Notes: generated by a model from the letters alone, not told the origin. A DNA stretch of 64,000 nucleotides from Trachythela sp. YZ-2020 (GCA_016169945.1 JADLSH010000344.1:1571419-1635418), one strand, 5' to 3'; shown: positions 10,842-21,170, counted from the stretch's first letter. Translations and numbers: made by a program.

Positions 10842-13800
10842 GTAGGGCTTTTACAAATTCTATTTTTCTATTTATTAACTTGTGTTTCTATATATCGCTA
10901 TTTCTATTAGAAACACTAATGTGCCTTAAATTCTCTAGGCAGCGTTAAGTAATGACTTGAGCTTGTTGTGTTTGATTAGACGAAATGGACTAGAAAAGAA
11001 GTAATATGTTAAACACAACGTTTTATAGTAATGGGTTACAAAGACATGCTTCTACCAGTATCCCATGTGACAATTGTGACTTTTCTTTCCCCCACACCCC
11101 TCCCTGTTGGCTGTTGCAGTATTTATCAATACATTGATAATTATTGGCAGTTTTTAAATATCTGTTATTTGATAATTATTATTAAAAATGTCGATATACC
11201 GAAAACTGTTTCATTGGTATTTTCAATATTGATCATGCACAACTGCGATAAAAGTAGATAAAAAGGTTGAAATGCTATGATTTTGGTTGATAAGCCTATT
11301 TCGTGTTTGATACGCCTTGAAATTATACCATATGCATACATAAAGGTGCGCCTTATTTTTTATTTTTTTATTTTTTTGAAAAAAGTCAACATATTGTCCA
11401 ATTAGTTTGGCAAAAAAGTAGGTGACCAATTTTTGGAATTAAAAATATAGATATCAGAATTTCTATAACAGCCCACCTCCTTGATATCCCGTTTTCCAAA
11501 AACTATTTATAAACTATTTGATTATTTTTAACTTTTAAGAACAATGGTTAATTTATTGTTGTTTAGGAAAGGTCAATCTACCACCTGGTGGGAATAGGTT
11601 GGCATTTTTAAATGGATCAACTGCAAGAATAAAGTGGACATATGTTGGTGCAACTGACATTTTTACTCGGCTTTGGACTTTTGAAAGTAGTGACGGTTCA
11701 ACAGCAGAACAACTTGCAAGAATATCATTAGATGGTGTCCCTGACATACGAAACAGCAGCTTACCTGGGGTTTCAATAGAAAAGCCAGCAACCTTGGTTT
11801 TAAATAACGTTAATGAAAGATATAATGGAACATACACGTTTAATCTTGCAGCAACTCGTGGAGGTACATCTGTCGTTGTGGTTTATATTGCAGGCAAGTT
11901 TTAATAATGTAAAACTTCAGATTTTGTTAAAATTCTGGTATAATATTGTCTTGACTTTCAGGCTTGCATCAGCATGGCCTGGCATGGCATGGCCAAGTCA
12001 TGGACAAAACATCTACAAATAGTAGAAAATGCGGGCATTAGGGTACAATTGGAGCAAATATTTTTAAAGTTTTTTATGTACACAGACCGTTTAATTTGGA
12101 AAATCTTGCATGGGTGGATCCAAAAGAACGTAATCATGAAAGAATAAATTTAATTCAGTTCAAAACAAACCTTAGCATGTGCATGTAGTTCTATATAACT
12201 AATATACACACTTCCTTCAAATGCTATACTGCGGCGTAGAACATTTCGGCATGGATAATCCTGTCATCAAGATAAACCAGACATACGTTCAATGGTAATC
12301 AAATCAACACCAATTCCCTCAGCGTTTCGAAGGTGGTCCGATCATTGCACAAACCGAAGGGCATGACCACGAATTGCCACAAACCACTATTAGTGAAAAC
12401 AGTTTTCGCTTTGTCCTCATTTTTTAACTGAACCTACCAAGTACCAATATCCGCTTTCAACATCGCTCGATCGCTCTTCGGGAACCAGCTGGAACCCCGA
12501 AAAGCATCTAGGGTAGTACTTATCAATCCGCTGTAAAGGATGGAAATCTTTCATTATTATTTCATTAAGCTTTCTGTTGCAGAATCTACTGCTACCATCC
12601 TTTCTCTTTACGAGCACAACTGGAGCTGCCCAAGGACTCGCGATGGTTTAATAACACCTTGCTTACCCATGCCCTTGATCAACTTTGAAGCTTCTTCCAT
12701 TTTAGAAATTGGCAATCGTCTTGCTGGCTGTCGAATCGGCCGTGTATCTCCAGTATCAATCTTCTGCTTAGAACAGAAGATGCTGAAGCGTTTCTTTGTG
12801 GTCATCATTTAGGTTATCGGAACTGCGTTCGTACAGGTCACACACATGACTTAGTACTTCCGAGTCTTGGCTCGTAACAGAGCATGTAGGCTCGTTTCCA
12901 ACAAGAACGCTTTCGACTACTGTACTGCGTATTGTTCGGCTACAGTCGGAGACATTTTCGACTCTGACAGGAAAACTTGTCGACCAATGTCTTCTCTATT
13001 GTCGTCATTTGGCAGTATCCGGTTCATTGTCTGTGAAACACCTCCCCACGCTTCGTCACCACTACATTCTTCGTCTAACTTACCTGGAAGCAACGCCTCA
13101 CTTTTTGCAGGATCGTATACGTTTGTGCAAAAACGACTCGTCGACAACGCGGTTTTGATGTTGCCTCGGCACGCTTCAACTGGACTTCCTCGGACCCAAT
13201 ACGAAGAGACAGGCACTAGCAACATCCACCGTGCAATCGCACAGTAGAAGTTAGGAAGTCTAATGCTATTATGCAGTCGTTATATACATCAACCACCCCA
13301 CATTCGTGTTCTCTATCGGTTGAACCAATTCTAATTGTTAATTTTTCTTTTTTCTCTAATTGGTTTCGTATCTCCTGTAACGGTTTTGACGCTGCCATTC
13401 ACAAGTTTTAATTTCACAGTTCCGTCCATCACACGTCTACGCAGAACGTCTAGTCTAACAATGCTGGACCCTGTATCAACGATCATTTCACTGGGGATAC
13501 CAGCCACTTCATCAGTCAACGACAAACTGTTCACGAAGTTTCCAATTATTCGGGTTTTATACAATACTTCAGGAGCTGTCGGATATTCTAGCTTGACCTT
13601 GCTACTCAGGCCCAGCTAATCCGCATTTCCCTGCCTGCCGGGACTTCGCCTACCTGCTCTTTCTCATCGAACAATGGGCACTTCTTGCCAATATGATCTT
13701 TAGCATCACAACTCCAATTTCATCACAATTCCAACAGCCTTTTCGAGGCTTTTTCTGCTTTTCGACGGCCATATGGATTCCTTTAAGACACTGTTGAATC

Positions 13801-16800
13801 GATTTTCCAACTGATTTGTCACTTCCATTAGTTGTCGAGAATATGCCTCCGCAGTACCGTAGTCCTCGACAACTTCACAAGTTTTTACAATATAAATTTT
13901 AATAACACTCAAAAACACGAGCGATTCTCTATCTACACTCTATCTAAAGTTGGTTAATCAACGCGTCATATACATATCTCTCAAAGCGAGGCTCTTACGT
14001 CACAATTACTCCTAAGGCATTTACGTATTATATACTATTGGATTACCTACTTATCTCTGACACAGTTTCTCGTTACCACGGTGTACTTCGTGCACGTGTA
14101 AGCGGACCGAAAGACTTCCCAGGACTACCAATACTAGCCCTTTCAAGCTGAAGCAAGAAAAGCGTTCTTCTTCCTCTCATTCCAGTGGTTCACTTGGGAA
14201 ATAATTTCAAATTGGGTTAAGTAAGTATCCCATGTCGTTGTTCCGGCGCAGTCTATTCGTGGTTTGTTGTCGTTCGGTTCACCTTGATTCTAATCCACTG
14301 ACAATAAATATATAGCGATCTAGGTTTTGGTACTGGTTGAAACGAGGGATACTCATTTTATTTTTCGGTCGAAACGAAATGAGTATACGAGGATTAACAC
14401 TATTTGGATGGATCCTACTAAAGAATGCCCGGTGAGATTCGTTGAATGCCCGGGAATACCCGGGAGTCGGAAAAGAATGCCCAGGGTAAAATTATGTTAA
14501 TTATACACATAGATCTATGGTTATACGCAATAAAAATCAATATAAGATAAAAGTTTAAATGTTCTTCTAATATTATTTGCGTTCTCATTACAAAAACCTG
14601 TTGACCGGCGGGAATGCCCGGGAATCGGAAAAGAATGCCCGGGAGTCGGGAAAGAATGCCCGGGAGTCGGAAAAGAATGCCCGGGAGTCGGAAAAGAATG
14701 CCCGGGAGTCGGAAAAGAACGCCCGGGAGTCGGAAAAGAATGCCCGGGAGTCGGAAAAGAATGCCCGGGAGTCGGAAAAGAACGCCCGGGAGTCGGAAAA
14801 GAATGCCCGGGAGTCGGAAAAGAATGCCCGGGAGTCGGAAAAGAACGCCCGGGAGTCGGAAAAGAATGCCCGGGAGTCGGAAAAGAATGCCCGGGAGTCG
14901 GAAAAGAATGCCCGGGAGTCGGAAAAGAACGCCCGGGAGTCGGAAAAGAATGCCCGGGAGTCGGAAAAGAACGCCCGGGAGTCGGAAAAGAACGCCCGGG
15001 AGTCGGAAAAGAATGCCCGGGAGTCGGAAAAGAACGCCCGGGAGTCGGAAAAGAATGCCCGGGAGTCGGAAAAGAATGCCCGGGAGTCAGAAAAGAATGC
15101 CCGAAGTACTAATGCTTTGACAAATTTTGACTCTATGAGTAGAAATATTGCATTGCATTTTACTGTCTTATAAACTACTGATCAGATCTGATCGAATTAT
15201 GTTACTTATACAATAAAAATAACTTTTTTAATTAAAGTTTGAATGTTCTTCTAATATTAAAGCGTTCTCGTTGTAAAAACCTGTTGACCAGCGGAAATGT
15301 CCGGGAGTCGGAAAAGAATGCCCGTGAGTGATGCTTTGAAAGAATACTAATGCTTTGACAAATTTTGACTCTATGAGTAGAAATATTGCATTGCATTTTA
15401 TTGTCTTATAAACTACTGATCAGATCTGATCGAATTAAAGTTTGAATGTTCTTCTAATATTAAATGCGTTGTAAACACTAAATTTTTTGCATGATTAAGT
15501 ATTTTTCGCACTATTATTTTTGCCGGAAAACATATCTATTAAATGAGTCATGCATACCTTTCAATTCTGAATTTCTATATATTAGCATGTCAATGTTTTT
15601 GCCAGTTTTGAGGGTGTGTAACATGTAATACTAAAAAACTCCTCTTAACAGTATTCAGCCACTAGGATATATAACAGGTTAGGTCTTAGGAATGTAAAAA
15701 CTAAAATGTGGTATTTTCCCGCCATTCAACCACGCTAGTACTCTCATAATATCAATCCAGTTATACGTAGAGATCAGAGAGTAACATTGCGTCATTTTAA
15801 GATAGCTGTTGCTGATTGGCTAATGGTAACATACAAACCCATACATGAACTTGCCGCTAGCTCTTGGCAACTGAACTATGTAGCTCAGTGGTCAGAGCAC
15901 TGCATCGGAATCGCAGGGGCGCAGGTTCGAGACCTTAGAGTTGCATTTTCGCAGCCGTTCCCGGTAAGGTTTCAAACTTGTATATATTTATCACTCGTAA
16001 TTCCATCAACAAACAACCTTAAAATTTAAGTCCTATCGAGTGAAAGGCATTAAAAATTATATTTACCTTATCACAACCCTTACTTAAAAAAATTACTTAT
16101 ATTTACCTTGGATCAAACAAGGACAGTTTTAGGAAGACTATAAAGAAATGCCTGATCAGAAAAAGCATACAGGATGACAAGAAGTTGATACACATAATTT
16201 CCTCATATATAAACTCCTTATTATACATGCATGTGCTAGTTTTTTATATATAATGATTAATTTTTGTGTTGATTTTAGTTACCTTTCTTTAAAAGTAAAG
16301 TTTCATGAGATATCGTTTTGTGTCATAAGTATTTACAGTTGTGTTTTCGAATTTTGATAACCTTGTAACAAGACAATTCAGCTGTAGTATTTTTGCTTCA
16401 TTTGAGCCCAAATTTTTAATTAAATGTCGATAAAACACAGCTTCTCGAGGCTAAAAATAATGTGTTTGAAATTTTTTATACTTATATGTGCTTTCAACCT
16501 TCGAATACTTGTAAACATTGACCTCCACTATTAAGAAACTGGTATCCTTCGGCTTCTTCTTATATACTTTTCAAGAATATTGAGTTGCACTCTAGCCCTG
16601 TAAAATGACTTTCTATAATTAACTTTCTTATATTTTATCACATTTCACAGTAACGCCAATAGTGACGGTCGATTGTTCCCGTTCCACTACTTTGAATACA
16701 AGTGATGACTTCACATGTGTATGTAAAGGACAAGATGGAAACCCTCCTGCAAAAGTTACTTGGTATAAAGGAAACAAACCAATTGCTGGCCCAGGACCAG

Positions 16801-19365
16801 AAGAACAAACATTAATTCTCAATAATATTGATAAAGACGCCGATGGAACATACATATGTGTAGCGAAAAGCCATGAACAAGCTCAGAATGAAACATCAAT
16901 TGAATTAATTGTAAATTGTAAGTACATGATTGATCAGGCGCCACAGTATTTGAGCCATATGTAAAGAGTATACTATAGATGAAATCACCCTGTTTGTTAT
17001 TGCACCTTATCCACTGTAGTTTAACTACACATGTTAAAGTCATAATGGTCAAATTGTTCTTTATTGCTATGCAGTGGCCAGAATATTTCATCTGTCTCAT
17101 TAACCTTGTATTTCTAATCTTGTGAAGCGGGTAAGAAGGTCACACTGCTTGCATGCATGCATGTGATGTATATTCTGATCAAACACTACACGGTCGTACA
17201 TACATGCAACTGGTGGATGATACATTGTTTAAACCGTCTTTTATGAAGGTTTACGCATTACGATTTGTCCGGCATATTTCTGGTTTTTCTAAAATTCTGT
17301 TGATGACAATTGATTGTTATGAGGTTTCACATGACGATTATAGCCAATATTTCAATATATCGTTAATGTGAACTTGAAAACGGCCTGATAAATCGCATAG
17401 TGTAAATGTACCTTTACCTAAAGACAAAGTAAGCCATGACCCCATGGGTGATAAAAAGACTGGGTAGGTAAACTTGATGGCGTTACCATAGCAACCTAGT
17501 AAAATATTGTGATAATATTGTGCAAACAACCATATTTCGTGTACTTAAAATAGCAGCTAAACGTCCTGAAAGTAAGTCAAAGCCACAGACCGAGATTATA
17601 TCCTTGTACTAACATTAGAATTCTAATTTCTTCACAGTTCCACCTGAAGATACAATTTTGAATTTTGTTTATAAAGATGATAATTCACTTAACATAACAT
17701 GTAAAGCTGATGCTCGTCCTCCACCAACATATAAAATATTCTTCAACGGAACGTTGCTCATAAGTGGCAGTCTGTATACCATACCTGAAGTGAAAAAAAG
17801 TAATGTTGGAAATTATACGTGTGTTGCCGAGAATATACTTGGAAGTAAATCTTCATTGTCCCGATATTTACCCCTTAAAAGTAAGATTACATTTTACGAT
17901 TGTCTTAATTTTTTTAAAGCATGATTTGAATGTTTTCAGTAAATTAGAATTCTGTATTCTATATAATCCTATATTCTAGAAATAATTGCCATTCTACTTG
18001 ATATGCCAACAAACCTATCCTATATGCATGATATTTCTTCGTCAAAGACAAGTGAATGACAATGTTTCAGTACGTAAATTAGGCTCCTGTACACTTCCCA
18101 ATATACCTCATGAGTTGCCTGCCTAACGTGTAAAAATTGTTACTATTTATGGTTTTGTTTGATGATAATAATCGTTCGATACTAATGCAGGCGAGCGAAG
18201 TTTAGTCAAAGTTATGATAGCCCATTTTTATTATAAAGTATCGTACATTTTTGCATTTTATTGTTGTACAATATAGATCATGAGCTATGTTCTTTTCTAG
18301 GATTGTTAGGGTATTTTTGTTTTTATCTTTGTTCGTTTGGTCGAGAAAAGCACAAAATTTACGGGCTTGTTATATCTAAATATATTGTATTTATGGAAAT
18401 CAATGCTCTGCCTCCGCATTTATGCAGTTATGTGTGAATTCATTTACCATGCACGCAAAGGCCACTGTTGGCTAGCAACCGATCTAGCTGGAGATCTATG
18501 CTGTGTGGTGGGATACGACATGGCCATCAACATATTGACAATAAGATGAGAGAAAGATGTAAATGATAGATATATCTTACTTTGGTTGTATAGTTTTTTT
18601 TGACACATTTTAATAGAATATTCGACGTAATAGTTCAAACACGAGTAGGAGGACTTCCTCCGATTTCTAAACACCGAGAAGAGTTGAATATACGAGGCCA
18701 AGTCGAGTATATTTTAACGAATTTCGAGGTGCTTAGAAATCGGAAGAAGTCCTCCATACGAGTGTTTGAACTTACTTCTCAAACGAACGTGTATTTTGCG
18801 AGAAAACCGACGTGAAAGTTCATTTAATTTATGTAATTTCTTCCTCTGATTTCAAACCATGATTTCCACGCTTATGATTCTCTTTGTTTTTGGTTCATGA
18901 ATTATTAATGAGTTTGAGAAATACAAATAATGTGAGCACGAAAAAGCAAATTTTACCACAAAAATTGCTATGGTGCAACATTAAAAAAGTTGTGCTTAGA
19001 GATGGTTCCAAATTCCAAAATTGATGTACTATGCTATGTGAGTGTAATTCTCATCCGTTGCAGCTAAATGCATTGGTTAACAAGAGACATTGGCAGATTG
19101 TTTTGTTAACCCATTAGTGTGCGAGACCCAAGTAAAATCGTCTTGCCTTGGTAGAATGCATTCGGGCGTATTTCGACTTAATGGGTTAAGGAGGAAATGC
19201 TTAATATATTTACCGTTATTTCTTTTAGCTGTATCCGAAGATGACGATGACGATGATGATGGTGGTTTAAGTGGTGGTGCCATTGCGGGAATAGTTATTG
19301 GTGTGTTGGTGGTGGTGGTCCTGATTGTTGTTGTTGTTGTGGTATATTGCTATAAATCAAAATAA
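10781..19365 (+). CDS. Receptor A: tail-less IgSF single-pass membrane protein
   Basis: Five coding exons, 10781-10841, 11567-11893, 16651-16917, 17638-17880 and 19229-19365, total 1035 nt, giving 344 aa plus stop; all junctions are phase 1. Order: signal peptide (1-21), V-set-like domain without cysteines (22-130), Ig domain with C..C pair and WYK strand (130-218), second Cys-containing Ig domain (219-299), acidic run of one Glu and seven Asp (303-310), transmembrane helix (about 313-341) and a tail of only YCYKSK before TAA. It should lie at the cell surface. Compared with receptor B it lacks the stalk exon and all cytoplasmic exons. Its stop codon lies directly before a preserved splice donor. 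The plan resembles cnidarian allorecognition and other poly-Ig receptors; ligand and role are unknown. Inferred roles are a decoy, an adhesion partner or a decaying paralog. Confidence 0.82.
11384..12071 (+). repeat. Identity tract shared with 40794-41481
   Basis: About 690 bp covering exon 2 and both intron flanks match the receptor B locus at a constant offset of 29410 with no mismatch seen on reading. On the left the match ends at an indel in a T-rich run; on the right it ends after TTTTTAAAGTTTTT. Sequence on either side is clearly similar but carries indels and substitutions. Confidence 0.8.
11567..11893 (+). CDS. Receptor A exon 2: Cys-less V-set-like domain
   Basis: 109 codons between a TTGTTTAG acceptor and a GC-type donor (AG|GCAAGT), phase 1 at both ends. 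The fold is suggested by a B-strand-like ARIKWTY, a C-strand RLWTF and an F-strand [11 protein letters not shown], where the usual Asp-x-Gly-x-Tyr-x-Cys has Phe instead of Cys. The exon has no cysteine at all. N-glycosylation sequons occur at NGS, NSS and NGT. Reading by eye I find no difference from exon 2 of receptor B, including flanking intron sequence. Confidence 0.82.
12240..13920 (-). pseudogene. Ty3/Gypsy retrotransposon relic (gag end, protease, RT start)
   Basis: Read on the minus strand in intron 2 of receptor A. Near 13690-13720 half a CCHC zinc knuckle is visible ([11 protein letters not shown]). Next is an aspartic protease segment with EMIVDTGSS near 13462-13488. Then comes the typical linker [17 protein letters not shown] near 12700-12770, followed by [12 protein letters not shown] and [18 protein letters not shown], the start of reverse transcriptase. 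Frames are broken by stops and shifts, and integrase and LTRs are not seen. The same relic lies at the same place in receptor B, so it was present before the duplication. Confidence 0.8.
14604..15107 (+). repeat. 21-bp minisatellite with 63-bp higher-order period
   Basis: About 24 units of GAA(T/C)GCCCGGGAGTCGGAAAA in intron 2 of receptor A. The fourth base alternates in an ordered way: the early part reads T,T,C three times over, so three monomers form a 63-bp higher-order unit, which breaks down toward the 3' end. An outlying degenerate set lies at 14425-14485. The array is absent from receptor B. The long NARESEK-type frame is a by-product of a unit length divisible by three. Confidence 0.95.
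15108..15475 (+). repeat. Direct duplication flanking the minisatellite
   Basis: The segment with TACTAATGCTTTGACAAATT and CTACTGATCAGATCTGATCG occurs at 15108-15200 and again at 15343-15437. The words GTTTGAATGTTCTTCTAATA and CCTGTTGACC(G/A)GCGG also recur at 14550-14615, 15236-15300 and 15437-15465. The second copy carries only a one-to-two-unit remnant of the 21-bp repeat, so the array seems to have expanded inside one of the copies. Confidence 0.75.
15845..15995 (+). mobile_element. tRNA-derived SINE
   Basis: Contains an A box (TAGCTCAGTGG, 15881-15891) and a B box (GGTTCGAGACC, 15924-15934) at tRNA-like spacing, with a D-arm GCTC..GAGC and an anticodon stem CTGCA..CGCAG. The acceptor and T stems do not close, so it is not a functional tRNA. 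The body (TTGCATTTTCGCAGC.. GGTAAGGTTTCAAA) matches the copy at 9371-9475, marking a SINE family. It lies in intron 2 of receptor A. Confidence 0.7.
16651..16917 (+). CDS. Receptor A exon 3: Ig domain 2
   Basis: 89 codons, acceptor TTTCACAG, donor GTAAGT, phase 1. It shows a first-strand VTVDCS, a B-strand FTCVCKG, a C-strand VTWYKG and an F-strand ADGTYICVA, the canonical Cys and Trp pattern of an I-set/C2 domain. Residues NPPA.VTWYK and the strand before the F strand (EEQTLIL) are shared with receptor B exon 3, but the two exons differ at roughly half of their residues. Confidence 0.85.
17638..17880 (+). CDS. Receptor A exon 4: Ig domain 3
   Basis: 81 codons, acceptor TTCTTCACAG, donor GTAAGA, phase 1. 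It has LNITCKA as B strand and [12 protein letters not shown] as F strand. The C strand reads [11 protein letters not shown], lacking the usual Trp, a pattern also seen in receptor B exon 4 (EPSYIITHNG). It joins directly to the transmembrane exon: no stalk exon equivalent to that of receptor B is visible in the following 1.3-kb intron. Confidence 0.85.
18633..18771. mobile_element. Palindromic MITE in receptor A intron 4
   Basis: Arms of about 45 bp: GTTCAAACACGAG..GAGGACTTCCTCCGATTTCTAA on the left and its complement on the right, with a central AT-rich loop. There is no coding capacity and the target-site duplication is not clear. It is not present in receptor B at the equivalent place. 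Confidence 0.6.
19106..19189. mobile_element. Short TTAA-type MITE upstream of the TM exon
   Basis: Begins TTAACCCATTAG and ends CTTAATGGGTTAA. It lies 39 bp before the transmembrane exon. Receptor B carries a related TTAA element at 46608-46722, also 39 bp before its transmembrane exon, so the insertion predates the gene duplication although the two copies have diverged greatly. Confidence 0.7.
19229..19365 (+). CDS. Receptor A exon 5: acidic run, TM helix, stop
   Basis: Acceptor TTTCTTTTAG. Encodes TVSE, seven Asp, GGLSGG, then a helix with GxxxG-type spacing ([10 protein letters not shown]) and a run dominated by Val, ending YCYKSK and TAA. The Val run comes from GTT/GTG triplet repeats, prone to slippage. 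In receptor B the matching codon after KSK is GGA, followed by A|GTAAGT; here TAA takes its place and the donor AGTAAGT remains intact. Confidence 0.85.
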
Positions 19366-19366
19366 A
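19361..19366 (+). promoter_or_regulatory. AATAAA poly(A) signal overlapping the receptor A stop
   Basis: The two-base change from GGA to TAA that creates the stop also creates the hexamer AATAAA. If it works as a polyadenylation signal, the message would end just downstream and the downstream donor would be unused. Whether it is used cannot be told from sequence; a T-rich or GT-rich downstream element is only weakly suggested. Confidence 0.4.
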
Positions 19367-19435
19367 GTAAGTAATGTTGACCAAAAAATTTTGGGTGATT
19401 TTCCGTATTATTTACTATCCCGAAATTACGTCACA

Positions 19436-19530
19436 AGGATTAGGGTTAGGATTATCGTTGGGATTAGAGTTAAGATTAGCGTTGGGATTAGAGTTAAGAT
19501 TGGGATCAGGTTTGTATTAAGATTCAGGTT
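19436..19530 (+). repeat. Degenerate telomere-like GGATTAGGGTTA repeat
   Basis: Short imperfect units such as GGATTAGGGTTAGGATTA and GGGATTAGAGTTAAGATTAG. They lie just after the end of receptor A where similarity to unit 2 fades. The opposite-strand motif occurs at 21570-21655, next to the start of unit 2. Confidence 0.65.
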
Positions 19531-20024
19531 TTTAATATTGAAATTGAGCATAGGGAACAATTAACCAATCCTTGACGCTAATATATAAGATCCACTACTC
19601 GGGATTTATAGTTATAGTATTTATGTTTACCGTTGTTTTCTTAATTTAAAACCTATTGTAAATATATATACAGCATATACCATATAAAATTCATATAAAT
19701 GCTCTGAAGATGTTGTATTGTAAACAATTAGACGTTAGCTAATAAAATTTCATTTATTAAAATTTTTGCTGGATTAGTTGCATTTTGCCAACTAATCCAA
19801 CTTTAGTATGTGATATAGTGCGTTATAGTTCAAATATTTACTATTTTCGTATCAATAAAGATCAGGTATTATTGCGAACAAAGATAGCCAATACAATACG
19901 ATCCCTAATGAGTATTTAACTATCGCGTATTGGAAAAAGGTGATTTCGACAGGCAATTTTTAATCGGATCGTATTTGATCTTTTTGTTTGCAATGATACA
20001 AAGGTATACCATTGGACAGCTTAA

Positions 20025-20228
20025 AGGCCAGTTCACACGGGCGATTTTTTGCTGCGATTTCTAGTGCGATTTTCCTCTTCATGGATGTGAACGAGTGGAT
20101 TAGTTATGAATATTCTGAGTATATGTACCATCATCTGAATATTCCTAACTCATCCACTCCTTCGCATCCATCAGAAGAAGAAAATCGCACCTAAAATCGC
20201 AGGAAAAATCGCCTTTGTGAACTGGCCT
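20025..20228. mobile_element. Harbinger-type MITE, TIR AGGCCAGTTCACA
   Basis: A 204-bp element with inverted ends starting AGGCCAGTTCACA and containing GCGATTTTT, flanked by TAA on both sides (20022-20024 and 20229-20231). A second inner inverted repeat (GATTTTCCTCTTC/GAAGAAGAAAATC) makes most of the element foldable. There is no coding capacity. A 3-bp TAA duplication is typical of PIF/Harbinger. Confidence 0.8.
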
Positions 20229-20474
20229 TAAGACCTGGTCTTTATTGATACGAAAAAGGTGTAACCCTAAACGCTAACATGGCTAAAGTTGAATTACCTT
20301 TTATGCACACTTGTAGTATGATTGTAAGTCACTTTACTCAAGCTTACATGAAGAGTAATTTGTCAAGGAATTCTCGGAAAAGGAAACCAATGAATTGTGT
20401 TTTTTATCGTTGAAACACGGCAAATAACGATACTCCCTTTACTCAATCCCCACTCGATATGTCCTCACTGACAC

Positions 20475-20715
20475 CGTAGAATAGGAAATGACTAGAAGGG
20501 GCGCTTGAAGCGGAACCTTTGAAGTTTTTGACGCTGCGCACGTCGCATTACGCATGTTCATTACCATTATTCTAGCCAGTCAATTGCATTTTCTGGCCAA
20601 TAAACACGCTGGACTGGCTGGTCCGCCAATATTCTGGCCAGAAAACTGCATAAAAATAGGGGGTCACGTTGCACTGCTGAGTGGCCGGCAGCTTCTGGTC
20701 ATTACCTGTTCTGTG
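20475..20715. mobile_element. 7-bp-TSD MITE family, copy 1
   Basis: A 241-bp element with inverted ends (CGTAGAATAGGAAATGAC and the complement of GGTCATTACCTGTTCTGTG), flanked by a perfect 7-bp duplication CTGACAC. Interior words CCAGTCAATTGCATTTTCTG and GCGCA(C/T)GTCGCATTACGCATG are shared with copies at 22042, 22569, 51937 and 53870. A 7-bp duplication with CANRG-like ends would fit the P superfamily; that is inference. Confidence 0.8.
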
Positions 20716-21170
20716 CTGACACTCCCCAAAAGGCGGATATTGATTCGAAGAGAAAAGATTGTACTTTCACACACCCGAATTTGCTTGAATGCAACGTAAT
20801 AGCGTGAATTCGAGGCTGACAATGTGATCCATATCAATCACTTTACAGCACCAGCCGCCAAATTCCGGAAGTGTCTATATTCGGGTGAAATTTTTATCTT
20901 TGTGGAATGAAATCTTTCCTTAAAAACAGGAATTTTGCGTAGTTTGAGAATCTAAGTTTTAAGAATTTTCAAAGAATTTGAAAGATTCCAACACGGGAAC
21001 AGTGGGGCGAATTGCGCCAGTTTGACCCGATTAATATTTTGTCTATTTTCTGAATAGTGAATTTTATAGAAACTATCGACGAAAGGTCATGAAATGAAAA
21101 TTTACTTGAGTTGTATTTGTGTCATTAGGCGTAAAAAGTATAATTCTGCTTCCGGTCAGTGCACGCGCTA

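Larger units (their letters stand above)
5485..19366 (+). repeat. Segmental duplication unit 1 (contains receptor A)
   Basis: Sequence just right of the ACCCGCT array matches sequence from 21655 onward, in the same order: 5630-7290 with about 23030-24550, 7420-7910 with about 27465-27935, 8275-8335 with 34384-34433, 8336-8670 with about 39493-39876, and 10533-13560 with about 39876-42940. The receptor exons follow in the same order in both units. Divergence outside exon 2 is visible by eye as substitutions and indels. The right limit is uncertain: similarity fades just after the receptor A stop codon. Confidence 0.85.

Noticed and set aside
14577..15173. A 198-codon frame of NARESEK repeats and an overlapping MPGSRKR-repeat frame
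   Set aside because: Both come from the 21-bp minisatellite in intron 2 of receptor A; two frames are open at once and no exon signals bound them.
15874..15950. Possible tRNA gene
   Set aside because: A and B boxes are good, but the acceptor and T stems do not pair and a related degenerate copy with a shared non-tRNA body lies at 9371, so it is a SINE.
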